A stretch of 16,926 bases of DNA from an uncultured Bacilli bacterium (GCA_949840855.1 CATKYP010000006.1:1-16926); one strand, 5' to 3'; positions 1 to 6,782 are shown, counted from the first letter of the stretch. The notes: generated by a model not told the origin, from the letters alone. A program made the numbers and translations.

Positions 1-1
1 T

Positions 2-1000
2 AACAAAGTAAATGAATATATAGATATTTATGATAAAGACGAAAATTTACTTGGTTATTGTGAAAAAGACAAAGCTCACAAATTAGGTTATTGGCACAAA
101 GTGTTTGGCTGCTTAATTTATAATAGTAAAACTCATAAAGTATTTATGCAACTAAAAAATCCAAACCACAATAAAATCAATAAGAAACCACTTTTAGAAA
201 TTACTGCAGGAGGACATCTTATTTCTGGAGAAACATTGCAAAATGGGGTTAGAGAAATAAAAGAAGAAACAGGTTTTAGTGTAGAATATGAAGATTTGAT
301 TTTTTTAGAAAAAAGAAAATGTAACAAAGTTGTTTCAAAAGATTATAAAATTAAGGAGTTCCAGTATTATTATAGTTTAGACTTGAATATCCAAGTAAAT
401 GAATTTACTAATTTTGATACATCAGAGGTCATATCATTCGTAGAATTTGATATAAGTGATTTGATTAAATTATTAAATCATAAGGTAAAAAGTATAAAAG
501 GAAAAAATTCAGAAGAAAATGATATAGTAATTACCATAAATGATTTAGATCAAGCATATATAAAAAATGGATTATATATAACACTACTCACAAAACTAAA
601 TTTGAAAAGGGGTAAAGGAATTATGCAAAGAAAAATTAGAAAACTTTATCGTACAACAAATCATCAAAAGAAAAGAAAACCAGAAGAATTCTATTTTGAT
701 GAAGGTAAAGTATGTAATTCAAAAGATTATAAAAAAGATAATATTAAATATTCAGTACAATTAGTTAATACTGATAGAAATACTGATAATTATATTGTAA
801 GTTTACTAGCAATTATCAATCATAAATCTATTCCACAATTATTGAAAAAAGAATTTAGCAGTAAAAGGGGAACAAGCAAATATTTTAATGAGATATGTGA
901 ATTGGTCGAAAACAATACAAATCAAGATATAATCAATAAATGTTATGAGGATAAATTTTTGAATATGGGTAAAGTTAGCTTTTTCAGTAGATTATTCTAA
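2..1000 (+). CDS. NUDIX hydrolase with C-terminal extension (5' end outside window)
   Basis: The reading frame is open from the first bases, and visible residues 1-33 read like the N-terminus of IPP-isomerase-like NUDIX proteins (IDIYDKDENLLG, then a YWHK segment). The gene therefore probably begins just upstream; GTG at 101 is an unlikely start. The NUDIX box is encoded at 209-277: GGHLISGE, then REIKEETGF, which supplies the metal-binding REUXEEXGU core. The spacer between the first Glu and the Arg is one residue shorter than the textbook pattern. NUDIX enzymes hydrolyse nucleoside diphosphate-X compounds; the substrate cannot be told here. The last ~125 residues (from about 624) are basic and match nothing I recognise. 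An in-frame ATG at 624, preceded by AAAGGA, could start a separate product. Two terminator-like hairpins follow, and the gene may be host DNA flanking the element. Confidence 0.8.
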   Translation, partial: NKVNEYIDIYDKDENLLGYCEKDKAHKLGYWHKVFGCLIYNSKTHKVFMQLKNPNHNKINKKPLLEITAGGHLISGETLQNGVREIKEETGFSVEYEDLIFLEKRKCNKVVSKDYKIKEFQYYYSLDLNIQVNEFTNFDTSEVISFVEFDISDLIKLLNHKVKSIKGKNSEENDIVITINDLDQAYIKNGLYITLLTKLNLKRGKGIMQRKIRKLYRTTNHQKKRKPEEFYFDEGKVCNSKDYKKDNIKYSVQLVNTDRNTDNYIVSLLAIINHKSIPQLLKKEFSSKRGTSKYFNEICELVENNTNQDIINKCYEDKFLNMGKVSFFSRLF

Positions 1001-1009
1001 TACTAATAC

Positions 1010-1035
1010 TGGAAGAAATATTCCAATATTTTTAC
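1010..1035 (+). terminator. Weak terminator-like hairpin after the NUDIX gene
   Basis: TGGAA (1010-1014) can pair with TTCCA (1021-1025) around a six-base loop, followed by a T-rich stretch. The stem is only five pairs, so it is weak alone; the hairpin at 1100-1132 is better. Confidence 0.35.
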
Positions 1036-1099
1036 CTATAAATATGACTATATTTTGGTTGTTGTCATTCCAAAAATACCATGTTAAAATGTTATTAAT

Positions 1100-1132
1100 A
1101 GGACTTTTCATCAAATGAAGTCTTATTTTTTT
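1100..1132 (+). terminator. Intrinsic terminator
   Basis: AGGACTT (1100-1106) pairs with AAGTCTT (1118-1124), seven pairs including one G-T, and the stem is followed by a run of T. It closes the NUDIX transcription unit. The sequence between 1026 and 1099 holds only a weak TTTTGG/CCAAAA hairpin (1053-1075) and no gene. Confidence 0.7.
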
Positions 1133-1141
1133 ACCTTTGTG

Positions 1142-1174
1142 TATGCAAAAATGCAATCTCATATGCAAAAATGC
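1142..1174. promoter_or_regulatory. Tandem 13-base operator-like repeats abutting the -35 box
   Basis: TATGCAAAAATGC occurs exactly at 1142-1154 and again at 1162-1174, 20 bases apart, about two helical turns. The second copy ends directly at the -35 hexamer (1175). Each copy contains GCA-AAAA-TGC, a short dyad. The placement suggests the binding site of a dimeric activator or repressor of the promoter at 1175. The protein is unknown. Confidence 0.6.
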
Positions 1175-1202
1175 TTGACATTTTTTGGAAAAGTTGTATT
1201 AT
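1175..1202 (+). promoter_or_regulatory. Sigma-A-type promoter
   Basis: A perfect -35 TTGACA (1175-1180) is followed after 16 bases by TATTAT (1197-1202, five of six consensus). A second -10 candidate, TATACT (1202-1207), is spaced less well. Transcription should start near 1209, leaving a leader of about 150 bases before the start codon at 1362. Confidence 0.75.
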
Positions 1203-1208
1203 ATACTA

Positions 1209-1361
1209 CAATTATTTATATTATCTTTTAATATAAATTATGTAGTAATTAGCAGTTTTGGGGTTCTGGTAATGCTTTCAAATTTATATCTTTCAACATC
1301 AAGAGAAAATTACTAGAACATAGTGTTTTCTCTTTTTTGAAGAGATTAGAGGGGGATAAAT
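1209..1361 (+). promoter_or_regulatory. Structured 5' leader with attenuator and possible antiterminator
   Basis: The leader ends in a terminator hairpin (1302-1338). Upstream, TAGTAATT (1243-1250) is perfectly complementary to AATTACTA (1308-1315), which lies in the 5' arm of that terminator, so the two pairings exclude each other. ATTAGCAG (1248-1255) can also pair with CTGGTAAT (1266-1273), with one mismatch, and competes for the same bases. This is the classic layout of an attenuator or riboswitch. I do not recognise a known riboswitch class. A strong Shine-Dalgarno (AGAGGGGG, about 1347-1354) follows the terminator. Confidence 0.5.
1302..1338 (+). terminator. Leader terminator upstream of the first ArpU-like gene
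   Basis: AGAGAAAA (1302-1309) pairs with TTTTCTCT (1326-1333), and ACTA (1312-1315) pairs with TAGT (1321-1324) above a small bulge. A T run follows (1333-1338). It sits between promoter and start codon, so transcripts must pass it to reach the gene at 1362. Confidence 0.8.
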
Positions 1362-1826
1362 ATGAAAGCACTTATTTCAAAGAAGTATCTAGATAACTTT
1401 GATATGAAAGTTTTAAGTAAAGCAGTTTTTGAATTATTTGATGATTATAATTTCATATGTAGTTTGGTTAAAGAACATATGATAGAAGGTACAAGTACTA
1501 TAAATAATAGTAAAAGCAAATTCAATAATTCAAGTGAAGAATTGAAATCGGTTTTAAAAAGAGAATCTTATGTCAAGTATTTAAAAGAGTTTGAAAGAAA
1601 AATAGATAATCTTAAAACTACCTTTACTGATGATGAATTAAAGGTATTTCAATATAGTATTGAAGATAGAGAAACTGATAAAGAACTTTGTGATCGAGTT
1701 AGAAAAACATACAAAACTTATTTTGTAATTAAAAAGAGTTGCTATGTTAAGGTTGCTTTGAAATTTAATCTTTTGTCAGAAACTGTTGATGAAACTTTGG
1801 AAAGAACTTTTGTGGCTGTTGCATAG
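1362..1826 (+). CDS. ArpU-like small transcriptional regulator (paralogue 1)
   Basis: A 154-residue helical, charged protein with a good Shine-Dalgarno just ahead of the ATG. Residues about 90-140 (TDDELKVFQYSIEDR, then the CYVKVALKFNLL segment) resemble the C-terminal sigma-70-region-4-like half of ArpU-type phage and ICE late regulators, which end in a conserved ALxF/ALAF helix. The same pattern recurs in the gene at 2042, so the two look like diverged paralogues. Family members act as positive regulators of late operons, so a role in switching on conjugation or adhesin genes is plausible inference. Expression appears controlled by the operator repeats and leader attenuator upstream. Family assignment is by eye and tentative. 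Confidence 0.6.
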   Translation: MKALISKKYLDNFDMKVLSKAVFELFDDYNFICSLVKEHMIEGTSTINNSKSKFNNSSEELKSVLKRESYVKYLKEFERKIDNLKTTFTDDELKVFQYSIEDRETDKELCDRVRKTYKTYFVIKKSCYVKVALKFNLLSETVDETLERTFVAVA

Positions 1827-1897
1827 GCAAAATTAAGTAAAAACATAAAACAACATGAAAAAAGTACAATATGACATGAATTAAACATATGATTCTA

Positions 1898-1925
1898 TTG
1901 AATTGAATTTGTCAAGTGCTATAAT
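1898..1925 (+). promoter_or_regulatory. Extended -10 promoter for the second regulator
   Basis: A perfect -10 TATAAT (1920-1925) is preceded by TG at the extended position (1917-1918). A moderate -35 TTGAAT (1898-1903) lies 16 bases upstream. Transcription should start near 1932, about 110 bases before the ATG at 2042. The gap 1827-1897 holds no other recognisable feature. Confidence 0.75.
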
Positions 1926-1949
1926 ATGGTAAAATGAAAAAATTATGCG

Positions 1950-1971
1950 AGGAGGGAAACCTTCTTTTTTT
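1950..1971 (+). terminator. First leader terminator (GAAA-loop hairpin)
   Basis: AGGAGG (1950-1955) pairs with CCTTCT (1960-1965), six pairs with one G-T, closed by a GAAA tetraloop and followed by T residues to 1971. It lies only about 20 bases from the predicted transcription start. The 5' arm itself is a perfect Shine-Dalgarno sequence, so ribosome binding there would disrupt it. Confidence 0.6.
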
Positions 1972-1987
1972 AATTCTTTCATTTTGT

Positions 1988-2022
1988 AGAGAAGAATCAT
2001 TTTGGAAATCTTCTCTTTTTTT
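1988..2022 (+). terminator. Second leader terminator
   Basis: AGAGAAGA (1988-1995) pairs perfectly with TCTTCTCT (2009-2016) and is followed by T residues to 2022. Its stem resembles that of the leader terminator at 1302-1338 (both AGAGAA-type arms). The Shine-Dalgarno GGGAGG (2025-2030) follows immediately. Confidence 0.8.
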
Positions 2023-2041
2023 ATGGGAGGAATGGTTTGAT

Positions 2042-2515
2042 ATGATTATTGAAAATGATGTAAAAAGCGAAGAGTATATTGATGAATTTATTTTAAGTCC
2101 AGAAGAATTAAAAGAGTTTGACATGGAAGCAACTTTTAATAATGTTCTTGAAAGAATAAGAAAATTAAAAAAAGCAAGAAATGTCTTTATAAATGGGTAT
2201 CATTTAAGATTAACTCCAGATTATCAGCCAAGATTAGAAGCATTTACTAATAATGTATCTGATAAGGTGGGTAATGCAGTGGAATATAAGTTAGATTCTG
2301 AACAAGAATATAATGAGTTCAATTATCATTTAAGTAAATTATATGAAACAATGTCAAAGATAGAAATTGCTTATATCAATGATTGCTTATTATGTAATAG
2401 ATCAGAAAACTCTGTGAAAGAAAAATTTAATGCTACTAGAAAGACATTTGAAGATGCAAAGAATAGTAGTATTGCACGATTTGCCTTAGCTTTTAATATC
2501 ATTGAATATAAATAA
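2042..2515 (+). CDS. ArpU-like small transcriptional regulator (paralogue 2)
   Basis: A 157-residue, mostly helical acidic protein. I take ATG 2042 because GGGAGG (2025-2030) precedes it and the N-terminus becomes hydrophilic. The frame is open back to ATG 1934, but that extension runs through two terminator hairpins and gives an implausible Phe/Trp/Cys-rich sequence. Residues about 105-155 (the TMSKIEIAYINDCLL segment, ending SIARFALAFNII) align by eye with the end of the 1362 product and with ArpU-type regulators. It has its own strong promoter and a leader with two terminators, so the two paralogues are controlled in a similar way. Function as a transcription regulator is inference. Confidence 0.6.
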   Translation: MIIENDVKSEEYIDEFILSPEELKEFDMEATFNNVLERIRKLKKARNVFINGYHLRLTPDYQPRLEAFTNNVSDKVGNAVEYKLDSEQEYNEFNYHLSKLYETMSKIEIAYINDCLLCNRSENSVKEKFNATRKTFEDAKNSSIARFALAFNIIEYK

Positions 2516-2552
2516 ATATTTTACCATTTCTCCTTAATGGAAGGAGGAAAAC

Positions 2553-2579
2553 ATGAAAACTATTTTAAAAATCCCATAA
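2553..2579 (+). CDS. Possible 8-residue leader peptide
   Basis: A near-perfect Shine-Dalgarno (AAGGAGG, 2541-2547) with good spacing drives an ATG followed by only eight codons, MKTILKIP, then TAA. A terminator-like hairpin begins 12 bases later (2591). A strong ribosome site, a very short ORF and a hairpin fit a translated attenuator. It could instead be the remnant of a deleted gene's 5' end. Confidence 0.4.
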   Translation: MKTILKIP

Positions 2580-2590
2580 ATTTAAAAAAA

Positions 2591-2623
2591 TTGCAAAAAA
2601 AATCTTGCAAAATTTCTTTTTTT
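2591..2623 (+). terminator. Terminator-like hairpin after the leader peptide
   Basis: TTGCAA (2591-2596) pairs with TTGCAA (2605-2610), followed by a T run (2617-2623). The stem is six pairs, flanked by A-rich and T-rich sides that can extend it. The second TTGCAA could also serve as the -35 of a weak promoter, with TAAATA near 2630-2635, for the gene at 2709. Confidence 0.5.
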
Positions 2624-2644
2624 AAGTGATAAATATATAAAGAG

Positions 2645-2690
2645 ATAAACTCATTATTTGCTTATTTAAACACCATATAAGCGAGTTTAT
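2645..2690. repeat. Nested inverted repeat before the membrane-anchored protein gene
   Basis: ATAAACTC (2645-2652) pairs perfectly with GAGTTTAT (2683-2690), and inside it GCTTAT (2660-2665) pairs with ATAAGC (2677-2682). The inner and outer right arms are contiguous, while the left arms are separated by seven bases. No T run follows, so it is not a terminator. The structure ends four bases before the Shine-Dalgarno AGGAG (2694-2698) of the 2709 gene, so it may control translation or be an operator. Confidence 0.55.
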
Positions 2691-2708
2691 GATAGGAGTT
2701 GATGAGTA

Positions 2709-3356
2709 ATGAGAGAGAAAAAGAAAGTACCTTTAAAATCTATATTTTTAGGTGTAATTATATTATTAGTTATTGGTGTTAGTACTTATTATGTAACACA
2801 ACATAGTTCGTTTAAAGATAAAACAAAAGAAGAAAATAAAAAGACATTGAATGTAGATAAGCAACAAGAAAGTAAATCAAATGATGATAAGAAAGATGAA
2901 GAATCAAAAGTAGAAGAAAAGGGAGAAGAAAGTATCAATAAAGATAATGAATCTAAAGTTGATAACACTCCAAAAACAGATAATAATAGTTCTTCAAATC
3001 AAAGTTCTAACAATGTAATAAATAACTCTAATAATAAAAATACCAATAATCAAAATAATAATAAAACAGAAACTGTTCCTAAAAAGGAAACGCCAGTACA
3101 AGAACCACCAAAAAAAGAAGAACCACAACCAGTAGTACCTAGTTGTACTCCTAAAAAATTTGATATGAGTTTTGTACGAGCAGATTTTTCTTCTTTTGGA
3201 GAATGCACTCAAATGGGAGATAAATATAAAGCAGCAGGATATGGATACTTTTGTGATAACTACCAAGATGACTGTGGAACAACTTATTATATGCTTACTA
3301 TATATGAACGAAATACTGGAAAAGAGTATGATTTTCATACAATACAATTACCTTAA
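2709..3356 (+). CDS. Membrane-anchored protein with low-complexity stalk and Cys-containing C-terminal domain
   Basis: The 215-residue product starts with a basic tip and one membrane segment (about residues 11-29), uncleaved by appearance. A long stalk rich in Lys, Glu, Asp, Asn and Ser (about 35-120) and a Pro-rich stretch (about 123-144) follow. The C-terminal ~70 residues hold four cysteines (146, 166, 182, 189), suggesting two disulfides outside the cell. I do not recognise the domain. The layout is that of a tethered surface or exclusion-type protein, and it lies directly before the adhesin gene. ATG 2709 is chosen for its 10-base spacing from AGGAG; ATG 2702 is in another frame and closes soon. 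The stop codon lies in the loop of a terminator hairpin. Confidence 0.75.
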   Translation: MREKKKVPLKSIFLGVIILLVIGVSTYYVTQHSSFKDKTKEENKKTLNVDKQQESKSNDDKKDEESKVEEKGEESINKDNESKVDNTPKTDNNSSSNQSSNNVINNSNNKNTNNQNNNKTETVPKKETPVQEPPKKEEPQPVVPSCTPKKFDMSFVRADFSSFGECTQMGDKYKAAGYGYFCDNYQDDCGTTYYMLTIYERNTGKEYDFHTIQLP

Positions 3357-3370
3357 TTGGTAATTTTTTT
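3346..3370 (+). terminator. Terminator overlapping the end of the 2709 gene
   Basis: AATTACC (3346-3352) pairs perfectly with GGTAATT (3359-3365) and is followed by T residues to 3370. The TAA stop (3354-3356) lies in the loop, so ribosomes reaching the stop would melt the stem. No convincing promoter lies between it and the adhesin start at 3400, so the adhesin is probably reached by readthrough. Confidence 0.65.
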
Positions 3371-3399
3371 ATGCAATAAAGTAAAGGAGGAAAAGATAT

Positions 3400-6177
3400 A
3401 TGAAGAAAAAATTAAAATTTTTATTAGCAATATTTGGACTATTAGCATTATTTCCAAGTATCAATGTAAATGCTCAAACATATCAAGAATCATTTGATGA
3501 TAAATATATGTGGATTCCTAGTACATGGGTAAATAAAACAAAAGGTGGAAATACCAAGTATCAACAATTAACAATGATTACAAGAAAAAGTGATAATCAA
3601 TTTGTTTACTGTATTGAACCAGGTACTCCACTTGATAGCAATCAAATTTATACAGGTCAAGATTATGACCAAGCATATGTAGCAAACATGACACAATCAC
3701 AATGGCGAAGAATACAGTTATTAGCATATTATGGATATGGGTACAGTGATGCAGAAGTAAATCATAGTGATTTAAAATGGTATTCAGTAACACAATTCAT
3801 GATTTGGCAAACAGTTCCAAGTGGTTATGATATTTATTTTACTGATTCATTAAATGGAAATCGAATTAGTAAATATACAAGTGAAATGGCAGAGATGGAG
3901 GCATTATTAAGTAAACATTATGCAACACCAGACTTTGGAGCAAGTAATTTTGAAACAGTAATTGGTCAAACATTAAAATTGACTGATAGAAGTGGTGTAT
4001 TATCAAAATATGAGGTATCATCTAATTCTTTTATTTCTTCAAGTAAAAATGGTAATGATTTATATTTAACTGCTAATGCAGTAGGTAATACTAATATTTC
4101 TTTAACAAAACGAGATGTGAAATATTCACATTCTGCAATAGTATATGTAAAACCAAACACTCAAAACATTGTTCAAGTAGGCAGTTATGATCCAATAGAT
4201 ACAAATATAAACATAAATATTTTAGGTGGTAAAATTACTGCAGAAAAACTAGATAGTAAAACATTAAGTTATAAACCTTTGGGAGACGCCAAGTTGACAG
4301 GTGCAGTCTATGGGGTATATAATGAACAAGATGTTAGAGTTGGTCAAGTAACAATTGGAGAGAATAGTACAGGTACAAGTGATTACTTACCAAGTTTAGG
4401 TCGCTTTTATCTTCGAGAAGAAATTAGTGGAAAGGGCTATCAACTTGATGAGTCTATGCACTGGTTCGAGCTCACAAAAGATAATTTATATCCAATATTA
4501 AAAGTTTTTGAAGATGTCATTGAAGTTGATGTTGAATTATATAAAGTTTTTGCTAATGGACAAACTGGTATTTTAACAGGAGAAAAAAATGTTGAATTTG
4601 AGTTTTATTTAATTTCAACAGGAGAACTTTATACAACAGGAACGACAAATGATAAAGGGAAATTAAAAGTTACACTTCCATATGGGAAATGGAGAGTTCA
4701 TCAAAAAAATTCAACTTTAAATCATGAAAAGGTAGATGACTTTGAAATAACAGTGAATGAAGATACTGAAAATCCATATTATCAACTACTTTCAAATGCA
4801 CTTATAACTGCAAAATTAAAAGTTTTAAAAATTGATAAAGATTCCCAAAAAGTCATTATTCGTGAAGGATTAAAATTTAAAATTAAGAATTTAGATACAA
4901 ATGAATATGTAAAACAAACAATTACATATCCAACTGCTCAAACTCTTGATACTTTTGAAATGGATAAAAATGGTGTTATTATTACTCCATATCCATTATC
5001 TAGTGGTCGCTATCAATTAGAAGAGGTAGAAAATCAAAAAATAGATGGATACTTATGGAATGATGAACCTTTAATTTTTGAAATAGGAGAAAATAGTAAT
5101 TTTATAGAAGATGAACAATATGGCACTCTTTTAGAAGTTAAGTTCGCAAACGAGCAAGTTAAAGGAGAGTTAAATGTAAATAAGGTTGGAGAAAAAGTAG
5201 TTATTGGAGATGGTTCATTTAAGTATGAAGAAATCAAACTTGATGGAGTACATTATGAACTTTATGCTGATGAAGATATATACTCTCAAGATGGAACTCT
5301 TATTTACAAAAAGAATGAATTAGTTAAAGATTTTTATACTAAAGATGGCTTCTATAAAGTAACTGATTTATATCTTGGAAAATATCGTCTAAAAGAAAAG
5401 GCAACTGTGGGAAACCATGTTATTGATGAATCAAGTTATTGCTTTGAATTAAAGTATGAGGATCAATATACTAAAACAGTTACATATACATTAAATCTTA
5501 AAAATTACTTAAAAAAATCAGACTTTGAATTTACAAAAACTGATGTAGCAGGAAATCCTCTTCCAAATACCACTATTACTATTTATACAAATAATAGTGA
5601 TAATGAAGAAGAAAGAGAACTTATTTTTAAAGGTAAGACTGATTCATCAGGAAAAATAGTTATTAAGGGATTATTTGTTTCAAAATTTGTGCTTTTTGAA
5701 TCGGAGGCACCAGAGGGATTTATCCTTAATGAGGAACCTATGGAATTTGAGGTTAAGGAAGATGGAGAAATTATAAAATCCACTATGATAAATGAAAAAA
5801 TTAAATCTACAATTAAAATCCATAAAGTTGATGAGAATGGTAATCCATTAGAGGGAGTTTTAATTGGTATTTTTGATTTAAATAATAATCTTTTAGGAAA
5901 GTATTATACAAATGCAGATGGAGATATCGAGTTTGTAAGTGAATATGGAAAATTCTTCTATCAAGAATTAGAAACAGTAGAGGGATTTACTTTAAATGAT
6001 GAGAAAGTATATTTTACTGTAACTGAAAATGGTGCAATCATTGAATCAACTCTTATCAACTATTCAGTTCCAAATACAGGTATTGATGGTTGTGACCTAT
6101 CATACCTATTAGGAGGACTTGCAGTTTTAAGTGGTGTTTGTTTAATTATTTATGGAAAAAAGAAAAAACAAAAATAA
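3400..6177 (+). CDS. Sortase-anchored thioester/CnaB surface adhesin
   Basis: The 925-residue protein begins with a signal peptide (cleavage near Ala25). A thioester domain follows: Cys71 in YCIEPG and Gln132 in VTQFMIWQ are the classic pair that forms the Cys-Gln thioester and binds host or neighbour-cell amines covalently. Residues about 185-255 resemble a small Ig-like domain. Six CnaB-type repeats follow, with candidate isopeptide lysines at K283, K382, K477, K595, K713 and K809. E-box glutamates appear in five repeats (E340, E542, E666, E767, E856); the second repeat has Gln435 instead. The C-terminus is a sorting signal: VPNTG (890-894), a hydrophobic segment (902-919) and a Lys-rich tail. 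A GGAGG site precedes ATG 3400. The overlapping sortase gene is its likely partner. Inside a conjugative element it may promote mating contact or host adhesion. Confidence 0.92.
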   Translation: MKKKLKFLLAIFGLLALFPSINVNAQTYQESFDDKYMWIPSTWVNKTKGGNTKYQQLTMITRKSDNQFVYCIEPGTPLDSNQIYTGQDYDQAYVANMTQSQWRRIQLLAYYGYGYSDAEVNHSDLKWYSVTQFMIWQTVPSGYDIYFTDSLNGNRISKYTSEMAEMEALLSKHYATPDFGASNFETVIGQTLKLTDRSGVLSKYEVSSNSFISSSKNGNDLYLTANAVGNTNISLTKRDVKYSHSAIVYVKPNTQNIVQVGSYDPIDTNININILGGKITAEKLDSKTLSYKPLGDAKLTGAVYGVYNEQDVRVGQVTIGENSTGTSDYLPSLGRFYLREEISGKGYQLDESMHWFELTKDNLYPILKVFEDVIEVDVELYKVFANGQTGILTGEKNVEFEFYLISTGELYTTGTTNDKGKLKVTLPYGKWRVHQKNSTLNHEKVDDFEITVNEDTENPYYQLLSNALITAKLKVLKIDKDSQKVIIREGLKFKIKNLDTNEYVKQTITYPTAQTLDTFEMDKNGVIITPYPLSSGRYQLEEVENQKIDGYLWNDEPLIFEIGENSNFIEDEQYGTLLEVKFANEQVKGELNVNKVGEKVVIGDGSFKYEEIKLDGVHYELYADEDIYSQDGTLIYKKNELVKDFYTKDGFYKVTDLYLGKYRLKEKATVGNHVIDESSYCFELKYEDQYTKTVTYTLNLKNYLKKSDFEFTKTDVAGNPLPNTTITIYTNNSDNEEERELIFKGKTDSSGKIVIKGLFVSKFVLFESEAPEGFILNEEPMEFEVKEDGEIIKSTMINEKIKSTIKIHKVDENGNPLEGVLIGIFDLNNNLLGKYYTNADGDIEFVSEYGKFFYQELETVEGFTLNDEKVYFTVTENGAIIESTLINYSVPNTGIDGCDLSYLLGGLAVLSGVCLIIYGKKKKQK

Positions 6178-6782
6178 GAATATGAGTCAATATTTAATTA
6201 TTGGCTCTTTTTTTCTCTTTATAGGTTTAGGTGTTATAGGTTTAAAACTTTATAACAACTATTTTACTCATATAAAAGAAGAAAATGCTATTGAAGATTT
6301 TTTTGAAATTAAACAAGAAGATACTAAAAATGTAATTGTAGATGAGGTTCAAGAAACAAAAGAAGAACCTAAAAAAGAATCTACTTATAATTACATAGCA
6401 GTTTTAGAAATACCTCGTATTCACTTGAAACGAGGACTAGTAGCAATCAATGACAAAAGTAATAATGTAAATAAAAATATTGAAATTATAAAAGGTTCAG
6501 ATATGCCTGATGTTGCTAATGGTAATTTCATTTTGGCAGGACATAGTGGATATAGTAATATTTCTTATTTTAAAAATCTTAATAAAATGGAATTAAATGA
6601 TTTATTATAATGGAGAAAAATTTAATTATAAAATTACAAATATTTACGATGTGGAAAAAACTGGACAAGTTAGCATTAGTAAAAATAATAATGCAAATAC
6701 TTTAACACTCATTACTTGCAGACATAATACAAATAAACAAATTGTCATTATTGCAGAATTAACGAACAGGGAGGTATATTAA
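6152..6782 (+). pseudogene. Sortase, interrupted by a frameshift near 6603
   Basis: The N-terminal part (6152-6610, 152 residues) has a membrane anchor (about residues 14-34), the sortase barrel start (YIAVLEIPRIHLKRG) and the catalytic His131 in AGHSG. The frame then hits TAA at 6608. The C-terminal part continues in the +1 frame (YYNGEKFNYKITNIYDVEKTG, from about 6600) and holds the catalytic Cys of TLITC, with TGC at 6717-6719. Joined, they give a full-length sortase of about 210 residues with all expected parts. The usual downstream Arg is unclear: Arg follows the Cys directly, and Lys-Gln sits at the normal place. The 5' end overlaps the adhesin gene; ATG 6182 is an alternative start. 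Either the gene is broken, or a one-base sequence error or frameshifting is involved. Its job would be anchoring the VPNTG adhesin. Confidence 0.8.

Noticed and set aside
1934..2041. N-terminal extension of the second ArpU-like gene to ATG 1934
   Set aside because: It runs through two terminator hairpins and gives an odd hydrophobic sequence; ATG 2042 has its own good ribosome site.
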